Source: Rhizobium sp. AC27/96 (GTDB lineage: Bacteria > Pseudomonadota > Alphaproteobacteria > Rhizobiales > Rhizobiaceae). From it: 64,000 nucleotides of DNA. Where the stretch lies: positions 243,971 to 307,970 of the forward strand of contig NZ_LXKN01000058.1 of the NCBI RefSeq assembly GCF_001692325.1. The letters run 5' to 3'. Shown here one piece after another: positions 34,502 to 43,570 of this stretch (the first letter of the stretch is position 1; each line of letters opens with the position of its first letter). The position numbers and the translations under genes were made by a program. The notes beneath the pieces are model-generated. The model was given only the letters and a program-made list of their open reading frames with translations, was not told where the DNA came from and ran no database searches.

Positions 34502-35551
34502 ATGAACCAGGAAAAGATTCCCGCAACCGTCATCACAGGCTTTCTGGGAGCCGGCAAGACGACGATGATCCGCAATCTCCTGCAGAATGCCGGCGGCAAG
34601 AAGATCGCCCTCATCATCAACGAGTTCGGCGATCTCGGCGTCGATGGCGATGTGCTCAAGGGCTGCGGCGCGGAGAATTGCACGGAAGACGATATTATCG
34701 AGCTGACCAACGGCTGCATCTGCTGCACCGTCGCCGACGATTTCATCCCGACCATGACGAAGCTGCTCGAGCGCGAATCCCGCCCAGACCATATCGTTAT
34801 CGAGACGTCGGGTCTGGCACTGCCGCAGCCGCTGGTCGCCGCCTTCAACTGGCCTGATATCCGCACCCACGTCACCGTCGATGGCGTCATCACCGTGGTC
34901 GATAGCGCCGCCGTTGCAGCCGGCCGCTTTGCCGATGATCACGACGCTGTCGAAGCCCGCCGCGTCGAGGACGATTCGCTCGATCACGAAAGCCCGATCG
35001 AGGAACTGTTCGAGGATCAGCTGACCTGCGCCGATCTCATCGTGCTCAACAAGACCGACCTGATCGATGTCGCCGGCCTCGGCCGCGTTCGCGCCGAAGT
35101 CGCGTCACGCACGGTGCGCAAGCCGACGATCATCGAGGCGAGGAATGGCGATGTGCCAGCCGCAATCCTGCTCGGCCTTGGCATCGGCACCGAAGGCGAT
35201 ATTGCCAACCGCAAATCGCACCATGAGCTGGAGCATGAAGACGGAACGCCGCACGATCACGACGAGTTCGACAGCTTCGTCGTCGAGCTCGGTCCCATTG
35301 CTGATCCGGCCGCTTTCACCGAAGCGCTGAAGGGCGTGATCTCGGAACATGACGTACTGCGTCTAAAGGGCTTCGTTGACGTGCCCGGCAAGCCGATGCG
35401 ACTGCAGTTACAGGCCGTCGGCAGCCGCATCGATACCTATTTCGATCGTGCCTGGGCGCCCGGCGAGGCTCGCGCCACGCGCCTGGTCGTCATCGGCCTG
35501 CATGAGATGGACGAAGGGATCGTGCGCAAGGCGATCGAGGCCCTGGTCTAA
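34502..35551 (+). CDS. cobW: CobW, COG0523 GTPase of cobalamin synthesis
   Basis: 349 residues from ATG 34502, 5 bp after cobP. Walker A GFLGAGKTT and the CICC metal motif of the COG0523 family are present, plus a His/Asp/Glu-rich stretch in the C-terminal half (HHELEHEDGTPHDHDE). CobW is thought to deliver cobalt to the CobNST chelatase. The location directly before cobN supports the cobalt assignment and separates it from the zinc-type relative at 56.5-57.7 kb. Confidence 0.94.
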   Translation: MNQEKIPATVITGFLGAGKTTMIRNLLQNAGGKKIALIINEFGDLGVDGDVLKGCGAENCTEDDIIELTNGCICCTVADDFIPTMTKLLERESRPDHIVIETSGLALPQPLVAAFNWPDIRTHVTVDGVITVVDSAAVAAGRFADDHDAVEARRVEDDSLDHESPIEELFEDQLTCADLIVLNKTDLIDVAGLGRVRAEVASRTVRKPTIIEARNGDVPAAILLGLGIGTEGDIANRKSHHELEHEDGTPHDHDEFDSFVVELGPIADPAAFTEALKGVISEHDVLRLKGFVDVPGKPMRLQLQAVGSRIDTYFDRAWAPGEARATRLVVIGLHEMDEGIVRKAIEALV

Positions 35552-35560
35552 GGCAAAGCC

Positions 35561-38500
35561 ATGCATCTCCTGCTAGCCCAGAAGGGAACGATCAGCGACG
35601 GTGAGGAGGCGATCGATCTCGGCCAGTCGCCGGGCGACATCCTTTTCCTGTCGGCGGCCGATACCGAGCTCGCGGCGATTGCTGCGGCGCACGGGCAGGG
35701 TGGCCGTTCCCTGAGGCTTGCGAGCCTGATGAGCCTCAAGCATCCGATGTCGGTCGATACCTATATCGACCGTACCGCGCGGCATGCGAAGCTGATCATC
35801 GTCCGGGCACTGGGAGGTGCAAGCTATTTCCATTATGCGCTGGAGGCACTGCATGCTTGTGCGGCGCGCTATGGTGCGGCGATTGCCGTGCTTCCGGGGG
35901 ATTCAAAGCCAGATCCGGGGCTGACGCCATTTTCCAATGTCGCGCTCGATGATCTCAATGCGCTCTGGTCCTATCTGATCGAGGGCGGAGAAGAGAACTC
36001 CCGGGCGTTTCTGGCCTATGCCGAGGCGATGATTTCGGGTGACGAGAAGCCGATGCCCGCTGCGCCCTTGATGAAGGCCGGCATCTGGTGGCCGGGCAGG
36101 GGTGCGATCGGGATCGAAGAGTGGAGGAGCATCTCCAAGGCGGAAATGGCAGGCCCGGAGGACCTCGAACCACCGACCGTCGCGATTTCCTTCTATCGTG
36201 CGCTTGTCCAGAGCGGTGAGACGAAGCCCGTCGACGCGATGATAGAAGTGCTTATTGCCGAAGGCATGCGACCGCTGCCGGTCTTCGCCTATAGCCTGAA
36301 GGATGCGATTTCAGTCGGCATTCTGGAGAGCGTTTTTGCCGAGTTGAAGCCGGATGTTGTCGTCAATACGACAGGCTTTGCGGTGTCCGCACCGGGAACG
36401 GATCGCCAACCGACAGTTCTGGAATCGAGCGAGGCGATCGTCCTGCAGGCAATCTTCTCCGCTTCGTCAAAAGAGGCCTGGGAGGCATCGTCGCAGGGGC
36501 TTTCCGCGCGCGATCTCGGCATGAATGTCGCGCTGCCAGAGGTCGACGGACGCGTGCTTGCCCGTGCCGTATCGTTCAAGGCGGCAGCGCGTTACGACGA
36601 GCGGGTCGAGGCAAACATTGTTGCCAGCGAACCGCTTGATGATCGCATGCGCTATACGGCGCGGCTGGCCGCAAACTGGGCTCGATTGCGCAATGCGCAG
36701 CCGTCCGACCGGTGTGTCGCGCTTGTTCTGGCGAATTATCCGAACCGGGATGGTCGCCTTGGCAATGGCGTCGGGCTCGACACTCCTGCCGGCACGATCG
36801 AAGTTCTGAAAGCGATGCAGGCGGCAGGTTATCGTGTAGCCGACGTGCCGGAAGATGGTGACGCGCTGATGCGGCATCTGGCGGATGGCCCTACAAATTC
36901 AGGGCATGACGGCCGCGTTGTTCGCGAAAAGCTTTCCTTCAGTGAATACAAAGATTTCTTCTCATCGCTTCCGAAGCTGATTCAAGAGGAAATCACGGAT
37001 CGTTGGGGAGATCTCGAGGCAGACCCTTATGCCCTGGACGGTTGCTTTGCCCTGCCGTTCACCCGCTTCGGCAATGTGCTTGTCGGCATTCAGCCGGCGC
37101 GCGGCTACAATATCGATCCGAAGGAGAGCTACCATTCTCCCGATCTTGTGCCGCCGCACGGCTATCTCGCCTTCTATGCTTTTCTGCGCCGGTCCTTCGA
37201 TGCCCATGCCGTTATCCACATGGGCAAGCATGGCAATCTCGAATGGCTGCCGGGCAAGGCGCTGGCGCTCTCCGAAACCTGCTATCCCGAGGCTATCCTC
37301 GGGCCGCTGCCCAATCTTTACCCGTTCATCGTCAACGATCCCGGCGAGGGCACGCAGGCCAAGCGCCGCACCAGCGCTGTGATCATCGACCATTTGACGC
37401 CGCCGCTGACGCGGGCCGAAAGCTATGGCCCGCTGAAGGATCTGGAAGCACTGGTCGACGAATATTACGAGGCGTCGGGTGGCGATCCGCGCCGCATTCG
37501 TCTGCTTCGCAAACAGATCCTGCACCTCGTCGCCGATATCGGCCTCGATCAGGATGCCGGCATTGCCAAGGACGAAGGCGAGGATGAGGCGTTAAAGAAA
37601 CTCGACGCCTATCTCTGCGACCTAAAGGAAATGCAGATCCGCGATGGTTTGCATATCTTCGGCGTTTCGCCTTCCGGACGGTTGTTGACGGATTTGACGG
37701 TGGCTTTGGCGCGCGTGCCGCGTGGCTTGGGCGAGGGTGGAGATCAGAGCCTGCAACGGGCGATTGCGCGGGATGCTTTCGTGGGAGCTGAGTTTGAGGA
37801 TAGTGCGACGTCCCCCTCTGTCGCTCTCGCGACATCTCCCCAAGGGGGGAGATCGTTAGCTCGCGGTGCTTCCTCGGACCAAACTGAGGTCGAGGCTGCT
37901 GATACTATTGGTGATAGATCAGGAGAGCGGAGCGGCATACTCCCTCTGATCTCCCCCCTTGTGGGGGAGATGTCAGCAAAGCTGACAGAGCGGGGTATCC
38001 CTCCACGAACACCATTCGATCCATTGGATTGCGATATGGCGGCGGACTGGACTGGCCAGCGTCCAGATATCCTCGCCAATATTTCCGACGCCCCCTGGCG
38101 TACCCAGGGCGATACCGTCGAGCGCGTCGAACTTCTGGCTGCTCAATTCGTGTCAGGCGAAATCGCCTGCCCGGAGAACTGGCCCCACGCAAGCGTCGTT
38201 CTCGCCGAAATCGAAACCCGCCTGAAGCCATCCATCCTTGCCTGCGGCGAGGCGGAGATCGCCGCGTTGATGAAGGGTCTCGATGGCCGTTTCGTCCCCC
38301 CCGGCCCGTCAGGCGCACCGACGCGAGGCAGGCCGGATGTGTTGCCGACCGGGCGGAATTTCTATTCGGTGGATAGTCGCGCCGTGCCGACGCCGGCGGC
38401 CTACGAGCTTGGCAAGAAATCCGCCGAACTGCTGATACGCCGCTATGTTCAGGACCATGGCGAGTGGCCCGTTTCGTTTGGCCTCACCGCCTGGGGCACA

Positions 38501-39547
38501 TCGAACATGCGCACCGGTGGCGACGATATCGCGCAGGCGCTGGCGCTGATCGGCGTCAAGCCGATCTGGGACATGAGCTCGCGGCGCGTCACCGGCTACG
38601 AGATCATTACGCCGGCGATGCTCAGGCGGCCGCGCGTCGACGTCACGCTGCGCATCTCCGGCTTCTTCCGTGATGCATTTCCCGAGCAGATAGCTTTGTT
38701 CGACAAGGCGATCCGGGCGGTCGGGGCGCTCGAGGAGGATGCGACTGATAATCCGATCGCAGCGCGTATGCGCGGCGAGATCGCGAGGCTGGAAGCGGCG
38801 GGTCTGGATGTGGCCTCCGCCAGTCGTCGCGCCGGTTACCGCATCTTCGGGTCCAAGCCCGGCGCTTACGGCGCTGGCCTGCAGGCGCTTATCGACGAGA
38901 AGGGCTGGGAGCGGCGCGCGGATCTGGCCGAAGCCTATCTGGTCTGGGGCAGCTATGCCTATGGCGCCGGCGAGGAAGGAAGGGCGGAGCGCGGGGTGTT
39001 CGAGGAGCGATTGCGCTCGATCCAGGCGGTCGTGCAGAACCAGGACAATCGCGAGCACGACCTGCTCGACAGCGACGACTATTATCAATTCGAGGGCGGC
39101 ATGGCCGCCGCTGTCGAACAGCTGGCAGGCACGCGACCGTCGATCTATCACAATGACCATTCGCGCCCGGAAAAGCCTGTCATTCGTTCGCTCGAGGAGG
39201 AGATCGGCCGGGTAGTGCGCGGGCGCGTCGTCAATCCCAAATGGATCGATGGCGTCATGCGCCATGGCTACAAGGGCGCGTTCGAGATTGCCGCGACCGT
39301 CGACTATCTCTTTGCTTTCGCGGCGACTACGGGTGCGGTCCGCAATCATCATTTCGAGGCCGTCTATCAGGCCTTCGTCGTCGATCAGCGGGTGCGCGAT
39401 TTCATGGCGGAGAAAAATCCGGCGGCGCTGCGCGACTTGAAGGAACGTCTGCTGGAGGCGATCGATCGCAATCTCTGGACGCCGAGAAGCAACTCGGCGC
39501 ATTTTGATCTGGAGAGCCTGAAACCGGGCAAGGAGGTTGCGGCTTGA
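35561..39547 (+). CDS. cobN: Aerobic cobaltochelatase subunit CobN carrying an in-frame repeat insertion
   Basis: 1328 residues; the large chelatase subunit that inserts cobalt into hydrogenobyrinic a,c-diamide with CobS and CobT (not in this window). Typical segments include FGNVLVGIQPARGYN, HGNLEWLPGKALALS, FDPLDCDMAADWTG, VSFGLTAWGTSNMRTGGDD and EHDLLDSDDYYQFEGG. Residues about 750-812 (DSATSPSVALATSPQGG onward) do not belong to the family: the DNA there is a pair of inverted RIME-type palindromes inserted in frame. This accounts for the extra length over the roughly 1275-residue CobN of Pseudomonas denitrificans. The frame is open on both sides, so the protein is probably functional. Confidence 0.94.
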   Translation: MHLLLAQKGTISDGEEAIDLGQSPGDILFLSAADTELAAIAAAHGQGGRSLRLASLMSLKHPMSVDTYIDRTARHAKLIIVRALGGASYFHYALEALHACAARYGAAIAVLPGDSKPDPGLTPFSNVALDDLNALWSYLIEGGEENSRAFLAYAEAMISGDEKPMPAAPLMKAGIWWPGRGAIGIEEWRSISKAEMAGPEDLEPPTVAISFYRALVQSGETKPVDAMIEVLIAEGMRPLPVFAYSLKDAISVGILESVFAELKPDVVVNTTGFAVSAPGTDRQPTVLESSEAIVLQAIFSASSKEAWEASSQGLSARDLGMNVALPEVDGRVLARAVSFKAAARYDERVEANIVASEPLDDRMRYTARLAANWARLRNAQPSDRCVALVLANYPNRDGRLGNGVGLDTPAGTIEVLKAMQAAGYRVADVPEDGDALMRHLADGPTNSGHDGRVVREKLSFSEYKDFFSSLPKLIQEEITDRWGDLEADPYALDGCFALPFTRFGNVLVGIQPARGYNIDPKESYHSPDLVPPHGYLAFYAFLRRSFDAHAVIHMGKHGNLEWLPGKALALSETCYPEAILGPLPNLYPFIVNDPGEGTQAKRRTSAVIIDHLTPPLTRAESYGPLKDLEALVDEYYEASGGDPRRIRLLRKQILHLVADIGLDQDAGIAKDEGEDEALKKLDAYLCDLKEMQIRDGLHIFGVSPSGRLLTDLTVALARVPRGLGEGGDQSLQRAIARDAFVGAEFEDSATSPSVALATSPQGGRSLARGASSDQTEVEAADTIGDRSGERSGILPLISPLVGEMSAKLTERGIPPRTPFDPLDCDMAADWTGQRPDILANISDAPWRTQGDTVERVELLAAQFVSGEIACPENWPHASVVLAEIETRLKPSILACGEAEIAALMKGLDGRFVPPGPSGAPTRGRPDVLPTGRNFYSVDSRAVPTPAAYELGKKSAELLIRRYVQDHGEWPVSFGLTAWGTSNMRTGGDDIAQALALIGVKPIWDMSSRRVTGYEIITPAMLRRPRVDVTLRISGFFRDAFPEQIALFDKAIRAVGALEEDATDNPIAARMRGEIARLEAAGLDVASASRRAGYRIFGSKPGAYGAGLQALIDEKGWERRADLAEAYLVWGSYAYGAGEEGRAERGVFEERLRSIQAVVQNQDNREHDLLDSDDYYQFEGGMAAAVEQLAGTRPSIYHNDHSRPEKPVIRSLEEEIGRVVRGRVVNPKWIDGVMRHGYKGAFEIAATVDYLFAFAATTGAVRNHHFEAVYQAFVVDQRVRDFMAEKNPAALRDLKERLLEAIDRNLWTPRSNSAHFDLESLKPGKEVAA
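37809..38000 (+). repeat. RIME-type palindromic repeat pair inserted in cobN
   Basis: The left unit (about 37812-37853) and right unit (about 37949-37996) are near reverse complements of each other. Each contains a CTCTGTC...GACA arm and a CTCCCC...GGGGAGAT arm, the signature of the Rhizobium intergenic mosaic element. They flank about 95 bp. The whole segment is read through in the cobN frame. Such elements are normally intergenic. Confidence 0.85.
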
Positions 39548-40143
39548 GCGCGGTCGACGACCTTTTGACTGTATTCCGCGACTATCTCCTGTCGCGCAGC
39601 GATCCGATGCTCGGGCATTTCATCGAAGGCTTTCAATGGTCGATGGAGGTGCGGCCGCTTGCGGCGCGCGATCTGCCTGTCGTCAGCTATCTTCGTGAGT
39701 ATCATCAGCCGGGCAATGAGCCGGAAGCAAGTTTGTTCGACGCGCTTCGCAACGCCGCCGGCCGATTGCACTGGGCCCAGACCTACAGCATCACCGATTT
39801 CGGTGGCGACTTCCTGCAGAAATATGGCTGGGTCGAGCTCTTCGGCACGCGCGGGCATTTCGCGAGCGATGACATGGCCGGCGGGTTCCTGCTGCTTGGG
39901 CCTGATGTGCATTATCCGGACCACCATCATCAGGCCGAGGAAATCTATATTCCGCTGACGGATGGTTCGCAGTGGAGCAAGGATGGGCAGCCTTTCCTGC
40001 CGCGATGGTCGGGCGAGGTGATCCATCATCCTTCGAACATCCCCCATGCCATGCAGACGGAAGCGACACCGCTGGTGGCGCTCTACCTCTGGCGAGGCGG
40101 GCCGCTCGCACAGAAATCCATTATATCAGGGAGAACGCAATGA
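39544..40143 (+). CDS. DMSP-lyase-like cupin (dimethylsulfoniopropionate lyase family)
   Basis: 199 residues. TTG 39544 overlaps the cobN stop (TTGA), with AAGGAGG 7 nt upstream, so the start is convincing. The C-terminal cupin has the metal and catalytic set of the DddL/DddQ/DddW-type family: His123, Tyr124, His127/129, Glu132/133, Tyr135 and, later, His168 in NIPHAM. DMSP lyases cleave DMSP to dimethyl sulfide and acrylate; related cupins act on other substrates. Its stop overlaps the cobO start (ATGA), so it is locked into the cobalamin operon. Whether it acts on DMSP or on an intermediate linked to cobalamin or methyl metabolism is open. Confidence 0.78.
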   Translation: MSAVDDLLTVFRDYLLSRSDPMLGHFIEGFQWSMEVRPLAARDLPVVSYLREYHQPGNEPEASLFDALRNAAGRLHWAQTYSITDFGGDFLQKYGWVELFGTRGHFASDDMAGGFLLLGPDVHYPDHHHQAEEIYIPLTDGSQWSKDGQPFLPRWSGEVIHHPSNIPHAMQTEATPLVALYLWRGGPLAQKSIISGRTQ

Positions 40144-40784
40144 GCGACGAAATGGCCGAAACCGGCATTGACGCACCCAAGAACGACGACGCTCGCCATG
40201 CCGACAAGATGGCCAAGAAGAAGGCCGCGCGCGACAAGATCATGGCGTCGAAAACGGACGAAAAGGGCCTGATCATCGTTCATACAGGCAAGGGCAAGGG
40301 AAAATCCTCCGCCGCCTTCGGCATGATCTTCCGCCATATCGCCCATGGCAAACCCTGCGCAGTGGTACAGTTCATCAAGGGTGCCATGTGGACCGGTGAG
40401 CGCGACCTGATCGAAAAGCATTTCTCCGATGTCTGCCAGTTCCATACGATGGGCGAGGGCTTTACCTGGGAGACGCAGGATCGCGCCCGCGACGTGGCGG
40501 CGGCAGGAGCCGCCTGGGAAAAGGCCAAGGAGCTGATCCGGGACGAGCGCAACTCCATGGTGCTGCTCGACGAGATCAACATCGCGCTTCGCTACGATTA
40601 TCTCGACCTCAACGAGGTGATCGAATTCCTGAAGGCCGAAAAGCCTTACATGACGCATGTGGTATTGACGGGCCGTAATGCCAAGGAAGAGCTGTTCGAC
40701 ATCGCCGATCTCGTCACCGAGATGGAGCTGATCAAGCATCCGTTCCGCTCCGGCATCAAGGGGCAGCCGGGCGTCGAATTCTGA
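40140..40784 (+). CDS. cobO: Cob(I)yrinic acid a,c-diamide adenosyltransferase
   Basis: 214 residues with P-loop HTGKGKGKSSAAFG, VVQFIKGAMWTGER and LLDEINIALRYDYL, typical of CobO/BtuR/CobA-type ATP:corrinoid adenosyltransferases. It forms the Co-adenosyl bond. The N-terminal 40 residues are charged and Lys-rich. ATG 40140 overlaps the stop of the cupin gene. It ends the riboswitch-led operon. Confidence 0.95.
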   Translation: MSDEMAETGIDAPKNDDARHADKMAKKKAARDKIMASKTDEKGLIIVHTGKGKGKSSAAFGMIFRHIAHGKPCAVVQFIKGAMWTGERDLIEKHFSDVCQFHTMGEGFTWETQDRARDVAAAGAAWEKAKELIRDERNSMVLLDEINIALRYDYLDLNEVIEFLKAEKPYMTHVVLTGRNAKEELFDIADLVTEMELIKHPFRSGIKGQPGVEF

Positions 40785-40801
40785 TTGACTGCGAGGCTGC
40801 C

Positions 40802-41605
40802 CTAGCTGCCAGGGATCATCGTCTTCAGCAGTTCGGCGGTCTCAGTGTCCGCAGGGTAGAAGGACTCGATCGCCAGCTCCGATAGTGTCACATCGACCGG
40901 TGTCCCGAAGATGGTGGTTGTAGAGATGAAGGAGAGGCGGCCCGCTTCGGTGAGGAGTTCCAGCGGCACCGCGATGCCGGCGAAATCCCGGTCGAGGGAG
41001 CCCGCTTTCTGCATGGGTGGCGCGGGATAGGCCGAAAGCTCTTGCAGCAACCTTGCAAGGACGGGGTCGCCTGTCGCTGATATCTGCTGGCGCAGGCGCT
41101 CCAGCAGATGGTTGCGCCATTCCGGCAGATTGACGATCTGAGGCGCAAGCCCATCCGGATGCAGGCTGAGCCGCAGGACATTTATCGGCGCGGTGGTCAG
41201 CGAGACATCGGCGATGCCGGCAAGCAGGGGTGCGACTGCGGCATTGGCAGCGATAAGCGTCCAGTGCCGGTCGATCGCCAGAGCCGGGAACGGCTCATGG
41301 CCTTTCAGTATCATGTCGATGGCACGTCTGGCCGGCGCAAGGGCAGGATCGTCCAGCTTGCGTTCGGGAAAGACCGGTGCAAATCCCGCCGCCAGAAGCA
41401 TGGGATTGCGCTCGCGCAAGGGAACGCCGAGCCGTTCGGCGAGATGCATCAGCATCTCGCGACTGGGAAGCGAGCGCCCGCTCTCGATGAAGCTGAGATG
41501 TCGTTGCGATATATCGGCTTCAAGGGCGAATTCCAGCTGGCTCAAACGGCGGCGTTGCCGCCATTCGCGCAGATGGTCGCCGAGAGAGCGGGCTGTCGCT
41601 ATCAT
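40802..41605 (-). CDS. XRE-family regulator with MmyB-like ligand-binding domain
   Basis: 267 residues: an N-terminal HTH (LSQLEFALEADISQRHLSFIESGRSLPSREML) and a C-terminal domain of the MmyB type (about 100-260; AIDRHWTLIAANAAVAPLL, YPADTETAELLKTM). These regulators usually control a neighbouring small enzyme gene. It overlaps the NTF2-like gene by 4 bp, so the two form one operon, unrelated to cobalamin by any visible feature. Confidence 0.87.
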   Translation of the reverse strand: MIATARSLGDHLREWRQRRRLSQLEFALEADISQRHLSFIESGRSLPSREMLMHLAERLGVPLRERNPMLLAAGFAPVFPERKLDDPALAPARRAIDMILKGHEPFPALAIDRHWTLIAANAAVAPLLAGIADVSLTTAPINVLRLSLHPDGLAPQIVNLPEWRNHLLERLRQQISATGDPVLARLLQELSAYPAPPMQKAGSLDRDFAGIAVPLELLTEAGRLSFISTTTIFGTPVDVTLSELAIESFYPADTETAELLKTMIPGS

Positions 41606-41967
41606 GCGGCCACCGGCGGCTGGTCGATGAAACCGTGAACGGATTTCAGGCGGTCACCCTCGAGTATGGCGAAATCCGTACCCTTGATCAGCGGCTCGGC
41701 ATCAACAGGGCCAAAGCCCCAGGAGAAGCGCAGATTGTCGCCATGGCGGTCGCCATCGGTGATCAAGGTGAAGCGGAAGCCGGGGAAGCGCTCATGTGCC
41801 GCCGTGACCAGCGCATGGATTTGCTCGCGGTCGTCGGCCCGCATCATCGGATCGACATAGCTGCAGTTCTCGGTCCATGCCTGAGCGATGAGGGCACGCC
41901 GGCGGTCCGTGTCCGCCTCGTTCCAGATGGCGATATAGCGGTCGGCAATGGTGGTAGCATCGGTCAT
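41602..41967 (-). CDS. SnoaL/NTF2-like small protein
   Basis: 121 residues with the NTF2-like cone fold pattern: YIAIWNEADTDRRRALIAQAWTENCSYVDP at the start, then FRFTLITDGDRHGDNLRFSWGFG. The family includes small isomerases, hydrolases and ligand-binding proteins; no specific activity can be given. It is the first gene of a two-gene operon with the XRE regulator, which probably controls it. Confidence 0.83.
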   Translation of the reverse strand: MTDATTIADRYIAIWNEADTDRRRALIAQAWTENCSYVDPMMRADDREQIHALVTAAHERFPGFRFTLITDGDRHGDNLRFSWGFGPVDAEPLIKGTDFAILEGDRLKSVHGFIDQPPVAA

Positions 41968-42068
41968 CGGTCAACTCCTTTGGATCGCCTGAACCGTTCA
42001 GGCAGGGCGATCATCGGCGCGTACCGAAGCACTATCAATTACGTCGAAGGTAATCAAAGGCTCTGATC

Positions 42069-42854
42069 TTACAGTCCGAGCCAGATTCTTACGGGATGAG
42101 TGGGATCGGCCAGCAGCTTCACCGCAAAGGCGATGCAGACGACGACCAGCAGCGGCTTAATCAGCTTCGCGCCGATGCGCATGGCGAGCCGCGAGCCGAC
42201 CTGGGCGCCGAGGAACTGGCCGAGCCCCATCGTCAGCCCGACTTTCCAAAGAATGGCACCGGAGAAGATGAAGACGATAAGGCTGCCCAGATTCGAGCCG
42301 AAATTGAGCAGCTTCGTATGCGCTGTCGCCTTCAGCAGGCCGAAGCCGGCGAGCGTGACGAAGGCCAGCATCAGGAACGAGCCGGTTGCGGGTCCGAATG
42401 CGCCGTCGTAAAAGCCGATCAGCGGCACGAGCGTTACGCCGAAAAGCCCCGCGCTCATGCGCCGATGTTTTTCAACATCGCCGAGGTTGGGCTTGATGGC
42501 GAAGTAGAGCGCGATGGCGATCAGCAGGAAAGGGAGGATGACACGCAGAACGTAGCTTGGCATGATCGTTGCCAGCATCGCTCCAAGCATGCCGCCGATC
42601 ACGGCCATCAGCGCCATCGGCAGCTGTTCGCGAAGCTGCACATGCCCCTGCCGGGCATAGGCGATAGTCGCCGAGGCGGCGCCGCAGATCGACTGCACCT
42701 TGTTGGTGCCGAGCGTCTGCAGCGGCGGAATACCGGCCAAAAGCATGGCAGGTACCGTGACCAGCCCGCCGCCGCCTGCGATGGAATCGACAAAACCGGC
42801 AAAGAAGGCGGCAGCAAAGAGCAGAAGCAGGATCTGGAGTGTAATGTCTTGCAA
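42069..42854 (-). CDS. TauE/SafE-family membrane permease
   Basis: About 261 residues from TTG 42854, chosen because the longer frame (ATG 43013) would overlap the divergent cobE gene and adds non-membrane sequence. The N-terminus FFAGFVDSIAGGGGLVTVPAMLLAGIPP is the classic TauE/SafE repeat; a second copy (LIGFYDGAFGPATGSFLMLAF) lies mid-chain. Eight hydrophobic segments. The family exports sulfite, sulfonates or other organic anions. Its position beside cob genes recalls proposals that TauE-like proteins carry cobalt or sulfur compounds, but nothing here decides it. Confidence 0.82.
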   Translation of the reverse strand: MQDITLQILLLLFAAAFFAGFVDSIAGGGGLVTVPAMLLAGIPPLQTLGTNKVQSICGAASATIAYARQGHVQLREQLPMALMAVIGGMLGAMLATIMPSYVLRVILPFLLIAIALYFAIKPNLGDVEKHRRMSAGLFGVTLVPLIGFYDGAFGPATGSFLMLAFVTLAGFGLLKATAHTKLLNFGSNLGSLIVFIFSGAILWKVGLTMGLGQFLGAQVGSRLAMRIGAKLIKPLLVVVCIAFAVKLLADPTHPVRIWLGL

Positions 42855-43003
42855 GGCGGGAACTCTGAGGCGGGAGATTAGCGCGCCTTCTTGCACTTCG
42901 ATGGCTTTAAGGCAATTGCCTGCGGGACACACCAGACGAAATTGACGGCTCGGGAAAGGGTGGGCTACATCTGCGATATCGGTTATCGCAGCTGGGAGCG
43001 AAT

Positions 43004-43408
43004 ATGACGACATATGCCAATTCCACCCGCCGCTATATTCTTGGCCTTGGCTGTGAAAGCGGCACGGACTGGAACGATGTGCGCTTGCTGGCGGAGCGAG
43101 CCATGCAGGAGGTGGGAATCGGGAGCAACAAGCTGCTTGCTGTCGTATCCATTGATACGCGGATGGATGAGCCTGCCATCCTTGAGGTCGCCACGCATTT
43201 TCGCTTGCCGGTGCGTTTTTTCAAGGCTGCCGCGCTGGAGCGGGAGACGCCGCGCTTGAAGAATCCATCCGAGATCGTCTTTTCCCTTGTCGGCTGCCAT
43301 GGCGTCGCCGAGGCCGCTGCATTGGCGGCCGCCGGTGCCGATGCGGAGCTTGTTCTTCCCAAAATCAAGTCGGATTTCGCCACGGCTGCGATCGCCAGGA
43401 TCGGGTGA
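43004..43408 (+). CDS. cobE: CobE/CbiG C-terminal-type cobalamin biosynthesis protein
   Basis: 134 residues, matching the CobE/CbiG_C domain: YILGLGCESGTDWNDVRLLAERAM, VVSIDTRMDEPAILEVA, and a C-terminal GCHGVAEAAALAAAG. CobE in the aerobic pathway is linked to the cobalt-precorrin ring-contraction region, though its exact role is unsettled. It is a single gene between the TauE-like and nucleoside hydrolase genes. Confidence 0.88.
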   Translation: MTTYANSTRRYILGLGCESGTDWNDVRLLAERAMQEVGIGSNKLLAVVSIDTRMDEPAILEVATHFRLPVRFFKAAALERETPRLKNPSEIVFSLVGCHGVAEAAALAAAGADAELVLPKIKSDFATAAIARIG

Positions 43409-43570
43409 AGACTGAAATCGCGGTTCCCGCCGCACAATTGTCCTATGCGACATAGTGGCAGCATTTCGCCGGCCGTGGTTCTCGTGTATTCCGGTAGTTC
43501 AAGCCTGATCCGCGACGGGAGGAGATTTCCGGAAGATCAAGCTTAATCAGTATATTGGTAAGGAAAAATC

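Noticed and set aside
38309..39502. 397-codon minus-strand ORF in the 3' half of cobN
   Set aside because: Antisense frame of a conserved chelatase; no independent support.
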